From an uncultured Mobiluncus sp. (lineage in GTDB: Bacteria; Actinomycetota; Actinomycetes; Actinomycetales; Actinomycetaceae), in the NCBI RefSeq assembly GCF_947087965.1, contig NZ_CAMUES010000001.1:1-64000 (forward strand): 64,000 nucleotides of DNA. Reading direction: 5' to 3'. The notes under the pieces were generated by a model that saw only the letters and a program-made list of their open reading frames with translations, was not told the DNA's origin and did no database searches. The translations under genes and the position numbers were made by a program. Within the stretch, counting starts at the first letter, position 1, and each line of letters starts with the position of its first letter. Shown one piece after another: positions 8,427 to 16,668 of the stretch.

Positions 8427-9578
8427 ATGAGCGTATCCCCCAAACGAGCCCCGCGTCACCTCAAAGCTAAGCCGGTTCGAGGTCCTCGAAAGTTTTTTGC
8501 ACCCCTCGTTGGTGCATTGGTTGCCACGTTGGTATTGGGTACGGGCATCGGCACTGCATTTGCGATGGCGCATAAAACCGCAACCGTGGTGGCAGACGGA
8601 AAAGTCCAAGAACTCGGGGGCTGGGGGGCAACCGTATCCGATTTACTGACTGAAAACGGCGTGAATTTCAGTGCTAAAGACTCCATCATCCCCGAACCTA
8701 AAACCGCCGTCAAGAACGGGATGAAGATTACTATCGAAAGCTCTCGGGGGCTAACCGTCATCGTTAATGACGTCAGGAAAGATGTAGACACGACCGAAAA
8801 ATCGGCGAGCGCGGCGATTAAGGCTCTTTGGGAGGGGCAAGCGGTGCAATTTGTGGGCACCAGCGGCAAGGATTTACAAGGTATGCCCCTGGCTCTCTTT
8901 GCTCCTGGCGAGGTCTATCAGTTGGTTCACGATGGGGCTACCTCCCAGATGAAAGCCGCGAAGTCCGACATTACCCCAGAGGACATCCTCGCTCGCAACA
9001 AAGTGGAGCTGACTGGCTTGGATGTCGTCCAAGTGCTGTTTAATCCCGGTGCGGCGCCGATTGTGCAGGTGCAGCGCATCACGGAAGAAAACGTCACGAC
9101 CAGCGAACCGATTCAGTTTGAAACCGAAACCACCAATGATGATTCAAAGTTCACTGACGAGAAGGTCGTGACACAAAAAGGCGTTGCCGGGGTAAAAGAA
9201 ATCACCAAGAAGGTGCGCAGTATTGACGGTGTGGTTTCCTCCGAAGAAACCTTGAGCGAAAAAATCGTGACCCAACCGGTTAACGAAAAAGTTACGGTCG
9301 GCACCAAGAAACGTCCCGCCTCTCAACCTATCGCTGCGACCGGCGACGTCTGGAGCAAACTGGCATTTTGCGAAGCTGGCGGGCGTCCCGATACGAACAC
9401 GGGCAATGGTTTTTACGGAATGTACCAGTTCACGCTACCGACTTGGCGATCTGTAGGGGGTTCTGGTTTGCCGTCTGAGGCTTCGGCGGAGGAACAGACT
9501 CACCGGGCTCAGATTCTGCAAGCGCGTTCCGGTTGGGGACAGTGGCCGGCGTGCTCCAGGAAGCTCGGTCTGCGCTAA
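8427..9578 (+). CDS. Resuscitation-promoting factor (RpfB-like)
   Basis: Cell-wall muralytic protein of about 383 residues. Order: basic N-terminus and one transmembrane or signal segment (FFAPLVGALVATLVLGTGIG), DUF348 repeats (roughly 60-190), a G5 domain (about 215-290), and a C-terminal lysozyme-like Rpf domain. The Rpf domain starts WSKLAFCEAGG, whose Glu is the catalytic residue, and ends in SGWGQWPACS. It should cleave peptidoglycan glycan strands, promoting regrowth from dormancy. The frame is open back to TTG 8400 and ATG 8406; ATG 8427 is chosen because GGAAGAG precedes it, though at a long 12-base spacing. The neighbours rsmA and ispE downstream are the classic rpfB context. Confidence 0.92.
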   Translation: MSVSPKRAPRHLKAKPVRGPRKFFAPLVGALVATLVLGTGIGTAFAMAHKTATVVADGKVQELGGWGATVSDLLTENGVNFSAKDSIIPEPKTAVKNGMKITIESSRGLTVIVNDVRKDVDTTEKSASAAIKALWEGQAVQFVGTSGKDLQGMPLALFAPGEVYQLVHDGATSQMKAAKSDITPEDILARNKVELTGLDVVQVLFNPGAAPIVQVQRITEENVTTSEPIQFETETTNDDSKFTDEKVVTQKGVAGVKEITKKVRSIDGVVSSEETLSEKIVTQPVNEKVTVGTKKRPASQPIAATGDVWSKLAFCEAGGRPDTNTGNGFYGMYQFTLPTWRSVGGSGLPSEASAEEQTHRAQILQARSGWGQWPACSRKLGLR

Positions 9579-9581
9579 AAT
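9576..9581 (+). promoter_or_regulatory. -10 hexamer TAAAAT, leaderless rsmA
   Basis: TAAAAT overlaps the stop codon of rpf and lies six bases before the GTG of rsmA, so rsmA-ispE may be transcribed separately from rpf. Confidence 0.45.
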
Positions 9582-9587
9582 TTCGAG

Positions 9588-10517
9588 GTGCTGTTGTTAG
9601 GTGCGCGCGACATCATTGAGCTTTGTGCTGCTCTAGAGGTGTCTCCGAGCAAGAAAAAGGGTCAGAATTTCGTTACCAATCCCGGAACTGTGCGGCGTAT
9701 CGCGGCAGCAGCGGGAGTTACCCCAGGCGATACTGTGGTGGAAATTGGTCCGGGATTGGGCTCTTTGACCCTGGCTTTGTTGGAACAGGATTGCAAAGTC
9801 ATCGCCATTGAGATTGATCCGCGCTTGGCTGCCGCCCTACCGGTGACAATGAGACAACACGGTGCGAATAGCGCAAACTTGTGCGTCATGACGCAAGACG
9901 CTCTCGAGATTAGCGGCGTATCCGACCTGGACCTCCCCGAGGGATGGGCTGTGCCGCGCCAGTTGGTCGCGAACCTGCCCTACAATGTGGCCACCCCCCT
10001 GCTGCTGCATTTTTTGGAAGTATTGCCAGGTCTGGAAGGTGCTCTGGTCATGGTGCAAGCTGAAGTGGCTGACCGTTGGGTGGCTGGAGTCGCTGACGCA
10101 GCGTACGGGGCGCCGAGCGTAAAACTGGCTTGGTGGGGCAGTGCTAAACGTGCTTTCAAAGTAGGGCGAAATGTGTTCTATCCGGCCCCGAATGTGGATT
10201 CAGCCGTGGTGGATTTTCAGCGTTTAGAGGTTCGTCAGCGACTCAAGGAGGACCTGAAACTGAGCGCAGCAGGCTTGACGGATGAGGCAATCGAAACGTT
10301 ACGGAAGGAAGTGTTCGCGGCGGTAAACGCGGCTTTTTCACAGCGACGCAAGACCTTGCGGCAGTCTTTGGCTAAATACGCCGGTTCCCCTGATGCGGCC
10401 GCGGCTTTACTCGAGGCAGCTGGCGTAACGCCCGGATTACGCGCCGAACGCCTCAGTGTCACAGATTTCACGAAAATCGCGGCTGCAAAACTTTATGGAA
10501 CGAGCGATACAAAATGA
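9588..10517 (+). CDS. rsmA: 16S rRNA (adenine-1518/1519-N6)-dimethyltransferase
   Basis: KsgA/RsmA family, 309 residues, dimethylating two adjacent adenines in helix 45 of 16S rRNA during small-subunit assembly. SAM-binding motif I is VVEIGPGLGSLT; the catalytic motif IV is NLPYNVATPLL. SKKKGQNFVTNPGTV near the N-terminus matches the family's KKxxGQNFL start. A C-terminal helical domain follows (SQRRKTLRQSL). The GTG start is supported by a -10 six bases upstream rather than by a ribosome site. The stop overlaps the ispE start by four bases (ATGA), so the two are translationally coupled. Confidence 0.96.
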   Translation: MLLLGARDIIELCAALEVSPSKKKGQNFVTNPGTVRRIAAAAGVTPGDTVVEIGPGLGSLTLALLEQDCKVIAIEIDPRLAAALPVTMRQHGANSANLCVMTQDALEISGVSDLDLPEGWAVPRQLVANLPYNVATPLLLHFLEVLPGLEGALVMVQAEVADRWVAGVADAAYGAPSVKLAWWGSAKRAFKVGRNVFYPAPNVDSAVVDFQRLEVRQRLKEDLKLSAAGLTDEAIETLRKEVFAAVNAAFSQRRKTLRQSLAKYAGSPDAAAALLEAAGVTPGLRAERLSVTDFTKIAAAKLYGTSDTK

Positions 10518-11485
10518 GTGGAGTGAGAATCCTTGAAAATGAACCGGGGCGACGTCTCAAAGTCTTTGCTCTTGGAAAGGTCAACCTGCTGCTCCGAGTG
10601 GGGGAGCGACCCCCGAACCAGCCCCGACACGAGATATTGACGGTATTTCAGGGCCTGGATCTTGGAGAGTGCTTGACTGTGAGGTCTCGTATTTCAGGCA
10701 AAACGGATGTGGTTCAGACTGTGTTGGCGCCGGGACTGACCGGACCGAAGAACCTGGACGGGCCGCAAAATCTGGCACTCAAAGCGATTCAGGCCTTGCG
10801 TGCAAACGGTGCCGAAGTGCCCCCCACCAGCATTAAGATTGAGAAAAATATTCCGGTGGCGGGAGGTATGGCTGGAGGGTCAGCCGATGCCGCCGGCGTG
10901 CTCTACGCGGCGAACGCGCTTTACCAACTGGGATTCACCCTCGCTGAGCTGCAGTCTCTGGGGGCGAAACTAGGTGCGGACGTGCCCTTCGGGTTAACCG
11001 GTGGAAATGCCTTGGGGCTCGGCTTCGGAGATAAAATGCTGAGTTTACCGGGCGGTACAAAATGTTATTGGGTCTTGGCGGTTTTCCCCCGGGGACTGTC
11101 CACCCCCAAAGTCTTTGGGGCCTTCGACCGGTTGATTCCTGATCCGCAACCGCTGCCCGCTACGCTCTCACCAGACTTTGTGGCTGCACTGGACGGGGAC
11201 GTCGCCGAGCTGGCCGGATACCTCCACAACGATTTGCAGGCCGCTGCCCTCGGCATTTTCCCTGAACTATCACAAGTTATCGCCGCGGCAGAGCAGGCCG
11301 GAGCTTTGAAAGCCATAGTTTCAGGTTCTGGTCCGACCATCGCCGCTCTGTGCCCAGACGCGCCCTCCCAAGAAAACGTAGCGGCGAGGCTTGGCGCTCA
11401 CCCTTTGGTAGCGCGAGTTTTCAGTGCTACCGGGCCGGCAAGAGGGGATACCCCAGACTCTGAATCCGCGAGTTTTAACCAGTGA
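10514..11485 (+). CDS. ispE: 4-diphosphocytidyl-2-C-methyl-D-erythritol kinase
   Basis: GHMP kinase of 323 residues in the non-mevalonate isoprenoid pathway; it phosphorylates the 2-hydroxyl of CDP-methylerythritol. The ATP-binding glycine-rich loop is PVAGGMAGGSADAAG. LGKVNLLLRVGERP near the N-terminus corresponds to the substrate-binding KxNL motif, and SGSGPTIAAL is the third GHMP motif. It overlaps rsmA by four bases. Its product feeds undecaprenyl-phosphate synthesis, needed for the cell wall and for the mannosyl carrier of the PMT enzyme upstream. Confidence 0.95.
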   Translation: MSGVRILENEPGRRLKVFALGKVNLLLRVGERPPNQPRHEILTVFQGLDLGECLTVRSRISGKTDVVQTVLAPGLTGPKNLDGPQNLALKAIQALRANGAEVPPTSIKIEKNIPVAGGMAGGSADAAGVLYAANALYQLGFTLAELQSLGAKLGADVPFGLTGGNALGLGFGDKMLSLPGGTKCYWVLAVFPRGLSTPKVFGAFDRLIPDPQPLPATLSPDFVAALDGDVAELAGYLHNDLQAAALGIFPELSQVIAAAEQAGALKAIVSGSGPTIAALCPDAPSQENVAARLGAHPLVARVFSATGPARGDTPDSESASFNQ

Positions 11486-11487
11486 AA

Positions 11488-11550
11488 AGGTAAACTTACC
11501 TAGTTTTAACAAATTAAGCAGGTAAGTCCTAACGCGAGTTTCCTAACCTA
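11488..11550 (+). promoter_or_regulatory. Iron-box-like palindromes (DtxR/IdeR type)
   Basis: AGGTAA-AC-TTACCT at 11488-11501 is a perfect 6+6 palindrome one base shorter than the DtxR/IdeR core AGGTWAGSCTWACCT. AGGTAAGTCCTAA (11520-11532) matches the left half, and CCTAACCTA (11542-11550) a right half. The cluster precedes the ABC importer. Iron control is inferred from resemblance only. Confidence 0.45.
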
Positions 11551-11584
11551 GAGACGCTAATAAAGTTTCAGGAAAGGAAAACCC

Positions 11585-12730
11585 TTGAACAAGACATTTT
11601 CTCTGATGGCAGGCACTGCAATCCTGGTCAGCGCCGCGTTAGGATTGACGGCTTGCGGTAGCAGCGCGGCAAATGCGGAAAGCGCCGCAGACAAGACGAA
11701 GTACCAGGCAGCCGTTTCCATCGATGATTTTGGCGGAATGGAAGGACTGGAAAAAGCAGCGAAGGCAGAAGGTCAGTTGAACCTCATCGCGTTGCCGCAC
11801 GACTGGTCAAACTGGGGGGGAGTGATTGAGGCGTTCAAAAATAAATATCCCGAAATCACCGTAAACGAACAGAGCCCCAACGCGTCTTCGAAAGAAGAAA
11901 TTGATGCCATTAAGACGAACGCCGGGACGGATAAAGCTCCGGACACCGTTGACGTTGGTTTAGCCGTAGCAGTGGATTCCACCCAGTATTTCGCGGCGTA
12001 TGAAACTCAAGGGGCGGCACAAATCGATCCGAAACTTAAGAATAAAGACAAGCTCTTTACCCCTGATTACACCGGTGTGATGTCTCTGGGCTGGAATAAG
12101 ACCAAGTACGGTGATGTCAAGTCCATCGAGGACTTGAAAGACCCGAAGTTTGCCGGCGTCGTCTCGCTCAACGGCAAACCCGCGGAAGCCGGGGCGGCAT
12201 TCAATGGCTTTATTATGGCGAATCTGGCCAATGGTGGGGATTTGCAAAACCTCCAGCCGGGTCTGGATTTCTTTAAAGAACTCAAGAGCATCGGCAACTT
12301 GAACACCATTGATGTGACCTCGGCTACCATCGATTCCGGCCAGACCGCCGCGGTGTTCGACTGGTCTTATAACCAAATTTCGACTCGTGACCGCTTAAAG
12401 GGTCAGGGAGTTGATTGGAGCGTCATCGTGTTCCCCGGCACCGAGGTCGGCAGTTACTACCAGCAGGCCATCAACAAGGAAGCTCCTCACCCGGCGGCCG
12501 CACGTTTGTGGCAGGAATTCCTTTACACTCCGGAAGCCCAGAACCTGTGGATGAAGGGTGGGGCAATGCCGGTGCTGATGGAACAGATGGAAAAGGACGG
12601 CACTATTGATGCCGAGGCTAAAGCCACCTTGATTGAAACCTCTCAACCTCCGTTGACTTACAGCCCAGATGATTCAGCTCGAATCACCAGTTGGTTGCAG
12701 CAGAACTGGGACAAGGCTATTGGCAACTAA
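11585..12730 (+). CDS. ABC importer substrate-binding lipoprotein
   Basis: Extracellular solute-binding protein of 381 residues with a lipoprotein signal: hydrophobic run, then LTAC with lipidated C24. The mature part resembles type 2 periplasmic-binding proteins of the polyamine/ferric-iron/aminoethylphosphonate group (ALPHDWSNWGGVIEAF near its start, DPKFAGVVSLNG mid-protein). The TTG start follows GGAAAGGAAAA. It is the first gene of a complete importer (two permeases, one ATPase), each overlapping the next. The ligand cannot be assigned from sequence. Iron-box-like palindromes upstream would favour ferric iron; a polyamine or phosphonate is the alternative. Confidence 0.85.
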   Translation: MNKTFSLMAGTAILVSAALGLTACGSSAANAESAADKTKYQAAVSIDDFGGMEGLEKAAKAEGQLNLIALPHDWSNWGGVIEAFKNKYPEITVNEQSPNASSKEEIDAIKTNAGTDKAPDTVDVGLAVAVDSTQYFAAYETQGAAQIDPKLKNKDKLFTPDYTGVMSLGWNKTKYGDVKSIEDLKDPKFAGVVSLNGKPAEAGAAFNGFIMANLANGGDLQNLQPGLDFFKELKSIGNLNTIDVTSATIDSGQTAAVFDWSYNQISTRDRLKGQGVDWSVIVFPGTEVGSYYQQAINKEAPHPAAARLWQEFLYTPEAQNLWMKGGAMPVLMEQMEKDGTIDAEAKATLIETSQPPLTYSPDDSARITSWLQQNWDKAIGN

Positions 12731-13724
12731 GTCTTTTCAAGAAGATACACGGCCAGGGAGCTCGGATACCGATCCGGGCTCCCGGCTCGTGCCTACGAAT
12801 CAGAAGTCAGAGGTCAACGAAGAGACTGACTGGCGCGGACAGTTACAAGCCGAGCCAAAGACCTGGTATCCCTCGTCAGCGCGGCGGCGCAAGTCCACGA
12901 ACCTGGTCACAATCCCGTTTTTCCTCTATGTGGCGATATTCTTGCTCACGCCCACCGCTATCGTGATTTCGGGAGCTTTCACCAGCGCGCAAGGGGGATT
13001 CACTCTGAAAAACCTGGCTCGTTTGGGAGAACAGAACACCTTGGAATCCTTGGGTACCTCGGTTTTTGTTTCTATCGCATCGGCTCTGATTGGAGCCGTG
13101 GTAGGGGCACTGGCATGCTACGCCTTGGTGGCTCGTTCCAGCCAAACCGGTTTGCTGCGCCGCTTAATCAATGCTGTGTCTTCGGTATTGGCTCAGTTCG
13201 GCGGGGTCATGCTGGCGTTTGCCTTCATCGCTACTATCGGGATTAACGGTATCGGTACTCAGATTCTGTTTGCGACTACAGGAATTCAACTCAATCCTAA
13301 CTGGTTGGCCTCTCTGCCGGGACTGGTATTGGTGTACTGCTACTTCCAGATTCCCCTGATGATTATCGTGTTTCTGCCGGCGATGGACTCGCTGCGTCCC
13401 CAGTGGAAGGAAGCAACCCTGAACTTGGGCGGCTCGACTTGGGATTATTGGTTCCGGGTGGCGGGACCGATTCTGTGGCCGCGATTCCTCGGCGCCTTTT
13501 TGCTGCTATTTTCCAACGCATTTTCCGCCTACGCGACCGCGGCAGCACTGTTTACGCAGCGCTCCATCCTGGTGCCACTGATGATTCAAAGCGCGCTGCG
13601 CAACGAGCAAGATGTCGGTCAAAACGGGTTCGCGCAGTCTCTCGCCCTGTTGATGGTAATCGTAGTGGCTGTGGTGATGACAGCTTATGCGCAACTGCAA
13701 CAGAGGACGGCGAAATGGGAGTGA
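12720..13724 (+). CDS. ABC importer permease, first subunit
   Basis: Inner-membrane permease of about 334 residues with a hydrophilic N-terminus of roughly 60 residues, then about six transmembrane helices beginning IPFFLYVAIFLLTP. The EAA-type loop that contacts the ATPase is WKEATLNLGGSTWDYWFRVAGP. The frame is open from 12669. TTG 12720 is preferred because it overlaps the end of the binding-protein gene by 11 bases behind GGGACAAGG; the start is uncertain. It pairs with the following permease as the heterodimeric channel of a PotB/FbpB-type importer. Confidence 0.85.
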   Translation: MATKSFQEDTRPGSSDTDPGSRLVPTNQKSEVNEETDWRGQLQAEPKTWYPSSARRRKSTNLVTIPFFLYVAIFLLTPTAIVISGAFTSAQGGFTLKNLARLGEQNTLESLGTSVFVSIASALIGAVVGALACYALVARSSQTGLLRRLINAVSSVLAQFGGVMLAFAFIATIGINGIGTQILFATTGIQLNPNWLASLPGLVLVYCYFQIPLMIIVFLPAMDSLRPQWKEATLNLGGSTWDYWFRVAGPILWPRFLGAFLLLFSNAFSAYATAAALFTQRSILVPLMIQSALRNEQDVGQNGFAQSLALLMVIVVAVVMTAYAQLQQRTAKWE

Positions 13725-14635
13725 AACTCATGGATTCCGTAGATTCTAAGCCGGAGGATGCGTTGACTGTGCCCTCTCTCGAGGCTGCGCCTCAACGCAC
13801 AAGCCGGAAGCGGCCTGCAGACGTAGGCGTAGCCATTTACCAGTGGGTCATCCTCGTCGCCGTACTGCTGTTTTTATTTATACCACTGTTAGGTATGTTA
13901 ATTTTTTCGGTGCGGTTTCCGCTTACCGGGGCGTGGTCAGGCGGGGCTTGGCAGTCTATCTTTAGTTTGTCAGGAACCACCGCCTCCGGGGCGGATATGT
14001 CGATTTTGTGGAATGGCGTGCTAAATTCCTTGGGATTGAGCGTATTTACCGTGGTGCTGATGTTGGCGTTGCTGTTACCAACTATGCTGGCGCTAAAAAT
14101 CCGACCTTCCAAGCTGTCTCGCATAGTGGAGTTTATCTGTCTGCTTCCCCTCGCGATTCCGGCCATTGTGCTGGTGGTGGGTTTAGGACCGATATACCGC
14201 TTTATTTCGATTAACGTGCTAAACACGGATCCAATCTGGCTGGCGTTTGCCTACACCATCTTGGCGCTGCCATTCGCGTATCGGGCGCTCGATGCCGGGT
14301 TCTCGACGATTCCGGTAAAGACTCTGGTTGAAGCCGCGCGTTCCCTAGGGGCGCCGTGGCCAACGGTCATGTTCAAAGTCATTATCCCCAACCTTCGTGG
14401 AGCCATTGGAGCCGCATCCTTCATCACGATTTCCGTGGTGCTGGGAGAGTTCACCATTGCATCGCTGTTGAACCGCAACAACCTGCAGGTCGCCATATTC
14501 CAGTTGGGGCAAGACGACTCTATGACCGCTACCGCACTGGCTCTGTTGACCATGGTGTTTGGCATCGTGGTGTTGATGATGTTGGAAATCGTGAGCTACG
14601 AATTGAAAAAGAAGAGAGAGAAAAATGCCAAATGA
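13715..14635 (+). CDS. ABC importer permease, second subunit
   Basis: Permease of 306 residues with six predicted membrane helices (first VILVAVLLFLFIPLLGMLIF). The EAA loop is VEAARSLGAPWPTVMFKVIIP. It overlaps the preceding permease by ten bases, and the ATG has GAGGA upstream. The frame extends upstream to 13403, but that part is a shadow of the first permease. Belongs to the PotC/FbpB-like half of a spermidine/iron/phosphonate-type importer. The C-terminus ends in a basic cytoplasmic tail (LKKKREKNAK). Confidence 0.87.
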   Translation: MGVKLMDSVDSKPEDALTVPSLEAAPQRTSRKRPADVGVAIYQWVILVAVLLFLFIPLLGMLIFSVRFPLTGAWSGGAWQSIFSLSGTTASGADMSILWNGVLNSLGLSVFTVVLMLALLLPTMLALKIRPSKLSRIVEFICLLPLAIPAIVLVVGLGPIYRFISINVLNTDPIWLAFAYTILALPFAYRALDAGFSTIPVKTLVEAARSLGAPWPTVMFKVIIPNLRGAIGAASFITISVVLGEFTIASLLNRNNLQVAIFQLGQDDSMTATALALLTMVFGIVVLMMLEIVSYELKKKREKNAK

Positions 14636-15770
14636 GGCTGTCGGTGCCGAGGTTGAACTTCGGGACCTTAACAAACAATACGGACACACCAAGGCTCTGG
14701 ATCATTTCAACTGTGAATTCCACAGTGGAGAACTGGTCGTGCTGCTGGGACCCTCAGGATGCGGGAAAACGACCGCGTTGCGGGCTCTGACAGGCTTGAT
14801 GCAGATTGATTCGGGCCAGATTGTGGTCAACGGGCGAGACATCACCCACACATCCGCAGCAAAGCGAAATATGGCCATGGTGTTTCAACAGTATTCCCTG
14901 TTTCCCAATATGACGGTGCGCCAGAACGTGGAGTTCGGTCTGACGGTACGCAAAGTCAACTCTAAACGTCGGGCTCGCCAGGCTATGGACGCCCTGGAGA
15001 TGGTGGGTCTGGCTAACCAAGCTGATAAGTACACTCATCAAATGTCTGGAGGGCAGCAGCAGCGGGTGGCCCTGGCGCGAGCGTTGGTGTTGCGGCCCGC
15101 GGTGTTGGCTCTCGATGAGCCGCTCTCGGCTTTGGATGCCAAAGTGCGGGTGCAGTTGCGTGGAGAAATCCGCCGGCTTCAGCTGCAGTCCGGTTTGACA
15201 ACTTTGTTCGTGACGCATGACCAGGAGGAGGCTTTGGCTGTGGCCGACCGGGTCGGTGTGATGAAAGACGGCAAGTTGCAACAAATCGCTGAGCCCTGGG
15301 AGCTATACAACGAACCCGCCAACGAATTTGTGGCGACTTTCATCGGTGAATCCAGCCGTATTCCCGCTGTGATACGGAATGGTTCGGCTTTCGTAGGAGA
15401 CCAAGAAATTCCGATTCTGAAAGCCTCAACGAAACGCACCAACGGGGAGGCCACGATTTTGGTGCGTCCCGAATCTGTACAGCTGGAGATGGTGCAGCCA
15501 CACGCCCCCCGATTAGCCAATCAAGGAGTGGTGAAAAACCTGACTTTCCTGGGATCGACCGCGAAAGTTGAGGTAGAGATGCCATCGGGAATCACGTTGA
15601 CGGCTCAGATTACCCCTTCGGAATCCATGATGGTCACGAAGGGACAACGCGTGGCGCTGCGAATCGAGCCGAAATCTGTACTGGCTGTAGCTCCTGACGA
15701 TGTTCCCCAGGCTGACCCTATCAAAGTGGTGACGCGGGTCGAGGAGAAACAACCCTCGCAGGTCTCCTAG
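14625..15770 (+). CDS. ABC importer ATP-binding subunit
   Basis: Cytoplasmic ATPase of 381 residues energising the importer. Walker A GPSGCGKTT is at residues 42-50, the signature MSGGQQQR starts at 140, Walker B is LALDEPLSALD, and the switch His is in FVTHDQEE. A C-terminal TOBE-like domain (about 270-355) is typical of PotA/FbpC/CysA-type ATPases. It overlaps the preceding permease by 11 bases. Its stop codon overlaps that of convergent marR within CTAG. All motifs are intact. Confidence 0.94.
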   Translation: MPNEAVGAEVELRDLNKQYGHTKALDHFNCEFHSGELVVLLGPSGCGKTTALRALTGLMQIDSGQIVVNGRDITHTSAAKRNMAMVFQQYSLFPNMTVRQNVEFGLTVRKVNSKRRARQAMDALEMVGLANQADKYTHQMSGGQQQRVALARALVLRPAVLALDEPLSALDAKVRVQLRGEIRRLQLQSGLTTLFVTHDQEEALAVADRVGVMKDGKLQQIAEPWELYNEPANEFVATFIGESSRIPAVIRNGSAFVGDQEIPILKASTKRTNGEATILVRPESVQLEMVQPHAPRLANQGVVKNLTFLGSTAKVEVEMPSGITLTAQITPSESMMVTKGQRVALRIEPKSVLAVAPDDVPQADPIKVVTRVEEKQPSQVS

Positions 15771-16288
15771 CGTGACTGGGCGTCGAAAGGGAGGAGTACG
15801 GCTCGCAACAGGCGCGCCAATTCATTCACATCCGCTTCGGAAAGGTCGCCCAGCCAATCCCGTTCCGTAGCCATCAGCTTGGTTATCGCGGCATCGGCGT
15901 GCCTTTTTCCGTCCTCGGTGAGTTCCACCAGGATGGCACGGCGGTCCTCCGGGTGAGCGCAGCGGCGTACCAGTCCGCGTTCTTCCAGTCGATCGATGCG
16001 GTTCGTCATGGTTCCGGAGGACACCAGCGATTGCTGCATGAGTACGCCGGGCGTCAGGGAGAATGGTTCTCCTGCCCGGCGTAGGGCAGAAAGCACATCG
16101 AAAGCCCAGGGCTCCAAATCTACTGAGGAGAACGCCTCACGACGTGCCTGGTCAAGGTGGCGAGCCAGCCGAGAAACTCGGGAGAACACTGAAAGTGGAG
16201 TTAAATCGGCGCGGGGAAGCAGGGAACGCCAAGCCTTGAGAATGCCGTCGACTTCGTCGCCTTCAGGTAAAGCGGAGGGGAGAACCAT
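15767..16288 (-). CDS. MarR-family transcriptional regulator
   Basis: Winged-helix regulator of 173 residues. The recognition region TPGVLMQQSLVSSGTMTNRIDRLEERGLV and the wing HPEDRRAILVELTEDGKRH are clear MarR features. The N-terminal 60 residues form the dimerisation helices. It is convergent to the ABC importer with a four-base stop overlap, so co-regulation is not implied by a shared promoter. The promoter region carries an AT-rich imperfect palindrome (TATTAGGG ... TTAATAATA, about 16299-16324) that could be an autoregulatory operator. The ligand is unknown. Confidence 0.9.
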   Translation of the reverse strand: MVLPSALPEGDEVDGILKAWRSLLPRADLTPLSVFSRVSRLARHLDQARREAFSSVDLEPWAFDVLSALRRAGEPFSLTPGVLMQQSLVSSGTMTNRIDRLEERGLVRRCAHPEDRRAILVELTEDGKRHADAAITKLMATERDWLGDLSEADVNELARLLRAVLLPFDAQSR

Positions 16289-16482
16289 AGCACCGTCCTA
16301 TTAGGGAAAATTTTTTTAATAATACTCGAGGTCGAGATTCTTTGTCGCGGAGAAAAGCGCTGTGACTTAGTGAAATTTTCCGTGACGGTTACCGGCGGTC
16401 TGTTGCGGGGAGTGGCCGTAAAACTTCAAGGGAATCGCGGAACTGTGTCACGCTTGCAGATTATGGCCACACTAAGCCCCGG

Positions 16483-16507
16483 TTTCAACTTTCTAAAAAA
16501 GTTGAAA
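16483..16507 (+). other. Perfect 10-bp hairpin, TTTCAACTTT/AAAGTTGAAA
   Basis: Inverted repeat with a five-base loop in the 267-bp gap between marR and tRNA-Gln. On the minus strand its 3' arm runs into T-poor sequence, so it is not a clear terminator. Role unknown. Confidence 0.4.
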
Positions 16508-16555
16508 AATGGCAAAATGAACGGGCGCTGTTTTCGACTCCAGTCAGCGGCGCAT

Positions 16556-16626
16556 TCCGCCCTGGTGTAATGGCAGCACAGAGGTTTTTGGTACCTTTAG
16601 TCTGGGTTCGAATCCTGGGGGCGGAA
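16556..16626 (+). tRNA. tRNA-Gln (anticodon TTG)
   Basis: Acceptor TCCGCCC (16556-16562) pairs with GGGCGGA (16619-16625), followed by discriminator A. The anticodon arm GAGGT-TTTTGGT-ACCTT presents TTG. The T-arm contains GGTTCGAATCC. CCA is not encoded. Confidence 0.95.
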
Positions 16627-16656
16627 CGTTTTGCTTTTTAGGGGCGGGCAAGGCGT

Positions 16657-16662
16657 TAGGAT
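16657..16662 (+). promoter_or_regulatory. -10 hexamer TAGGAT, leaderless glmU
   Basis: GGCGTTAGGATAGG places TAGGAT six bases before the glmU ATG, the same arrangement as at metG. Confidence 0.55.
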
Positions 16663-16668
16663 AGGAAC

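Noticed and set aside
13403..13714. Upstream extension of the second ABC permease
   Set aside because: It shadows the first permease; ATG 13715 with GAGGA is a better start.
16370..16570. Plus-strand frame of 66 residues before tRNA-Gln
   Set aside because: It runs into the tRNA, lacks a ribosome site and has no family-like composition.
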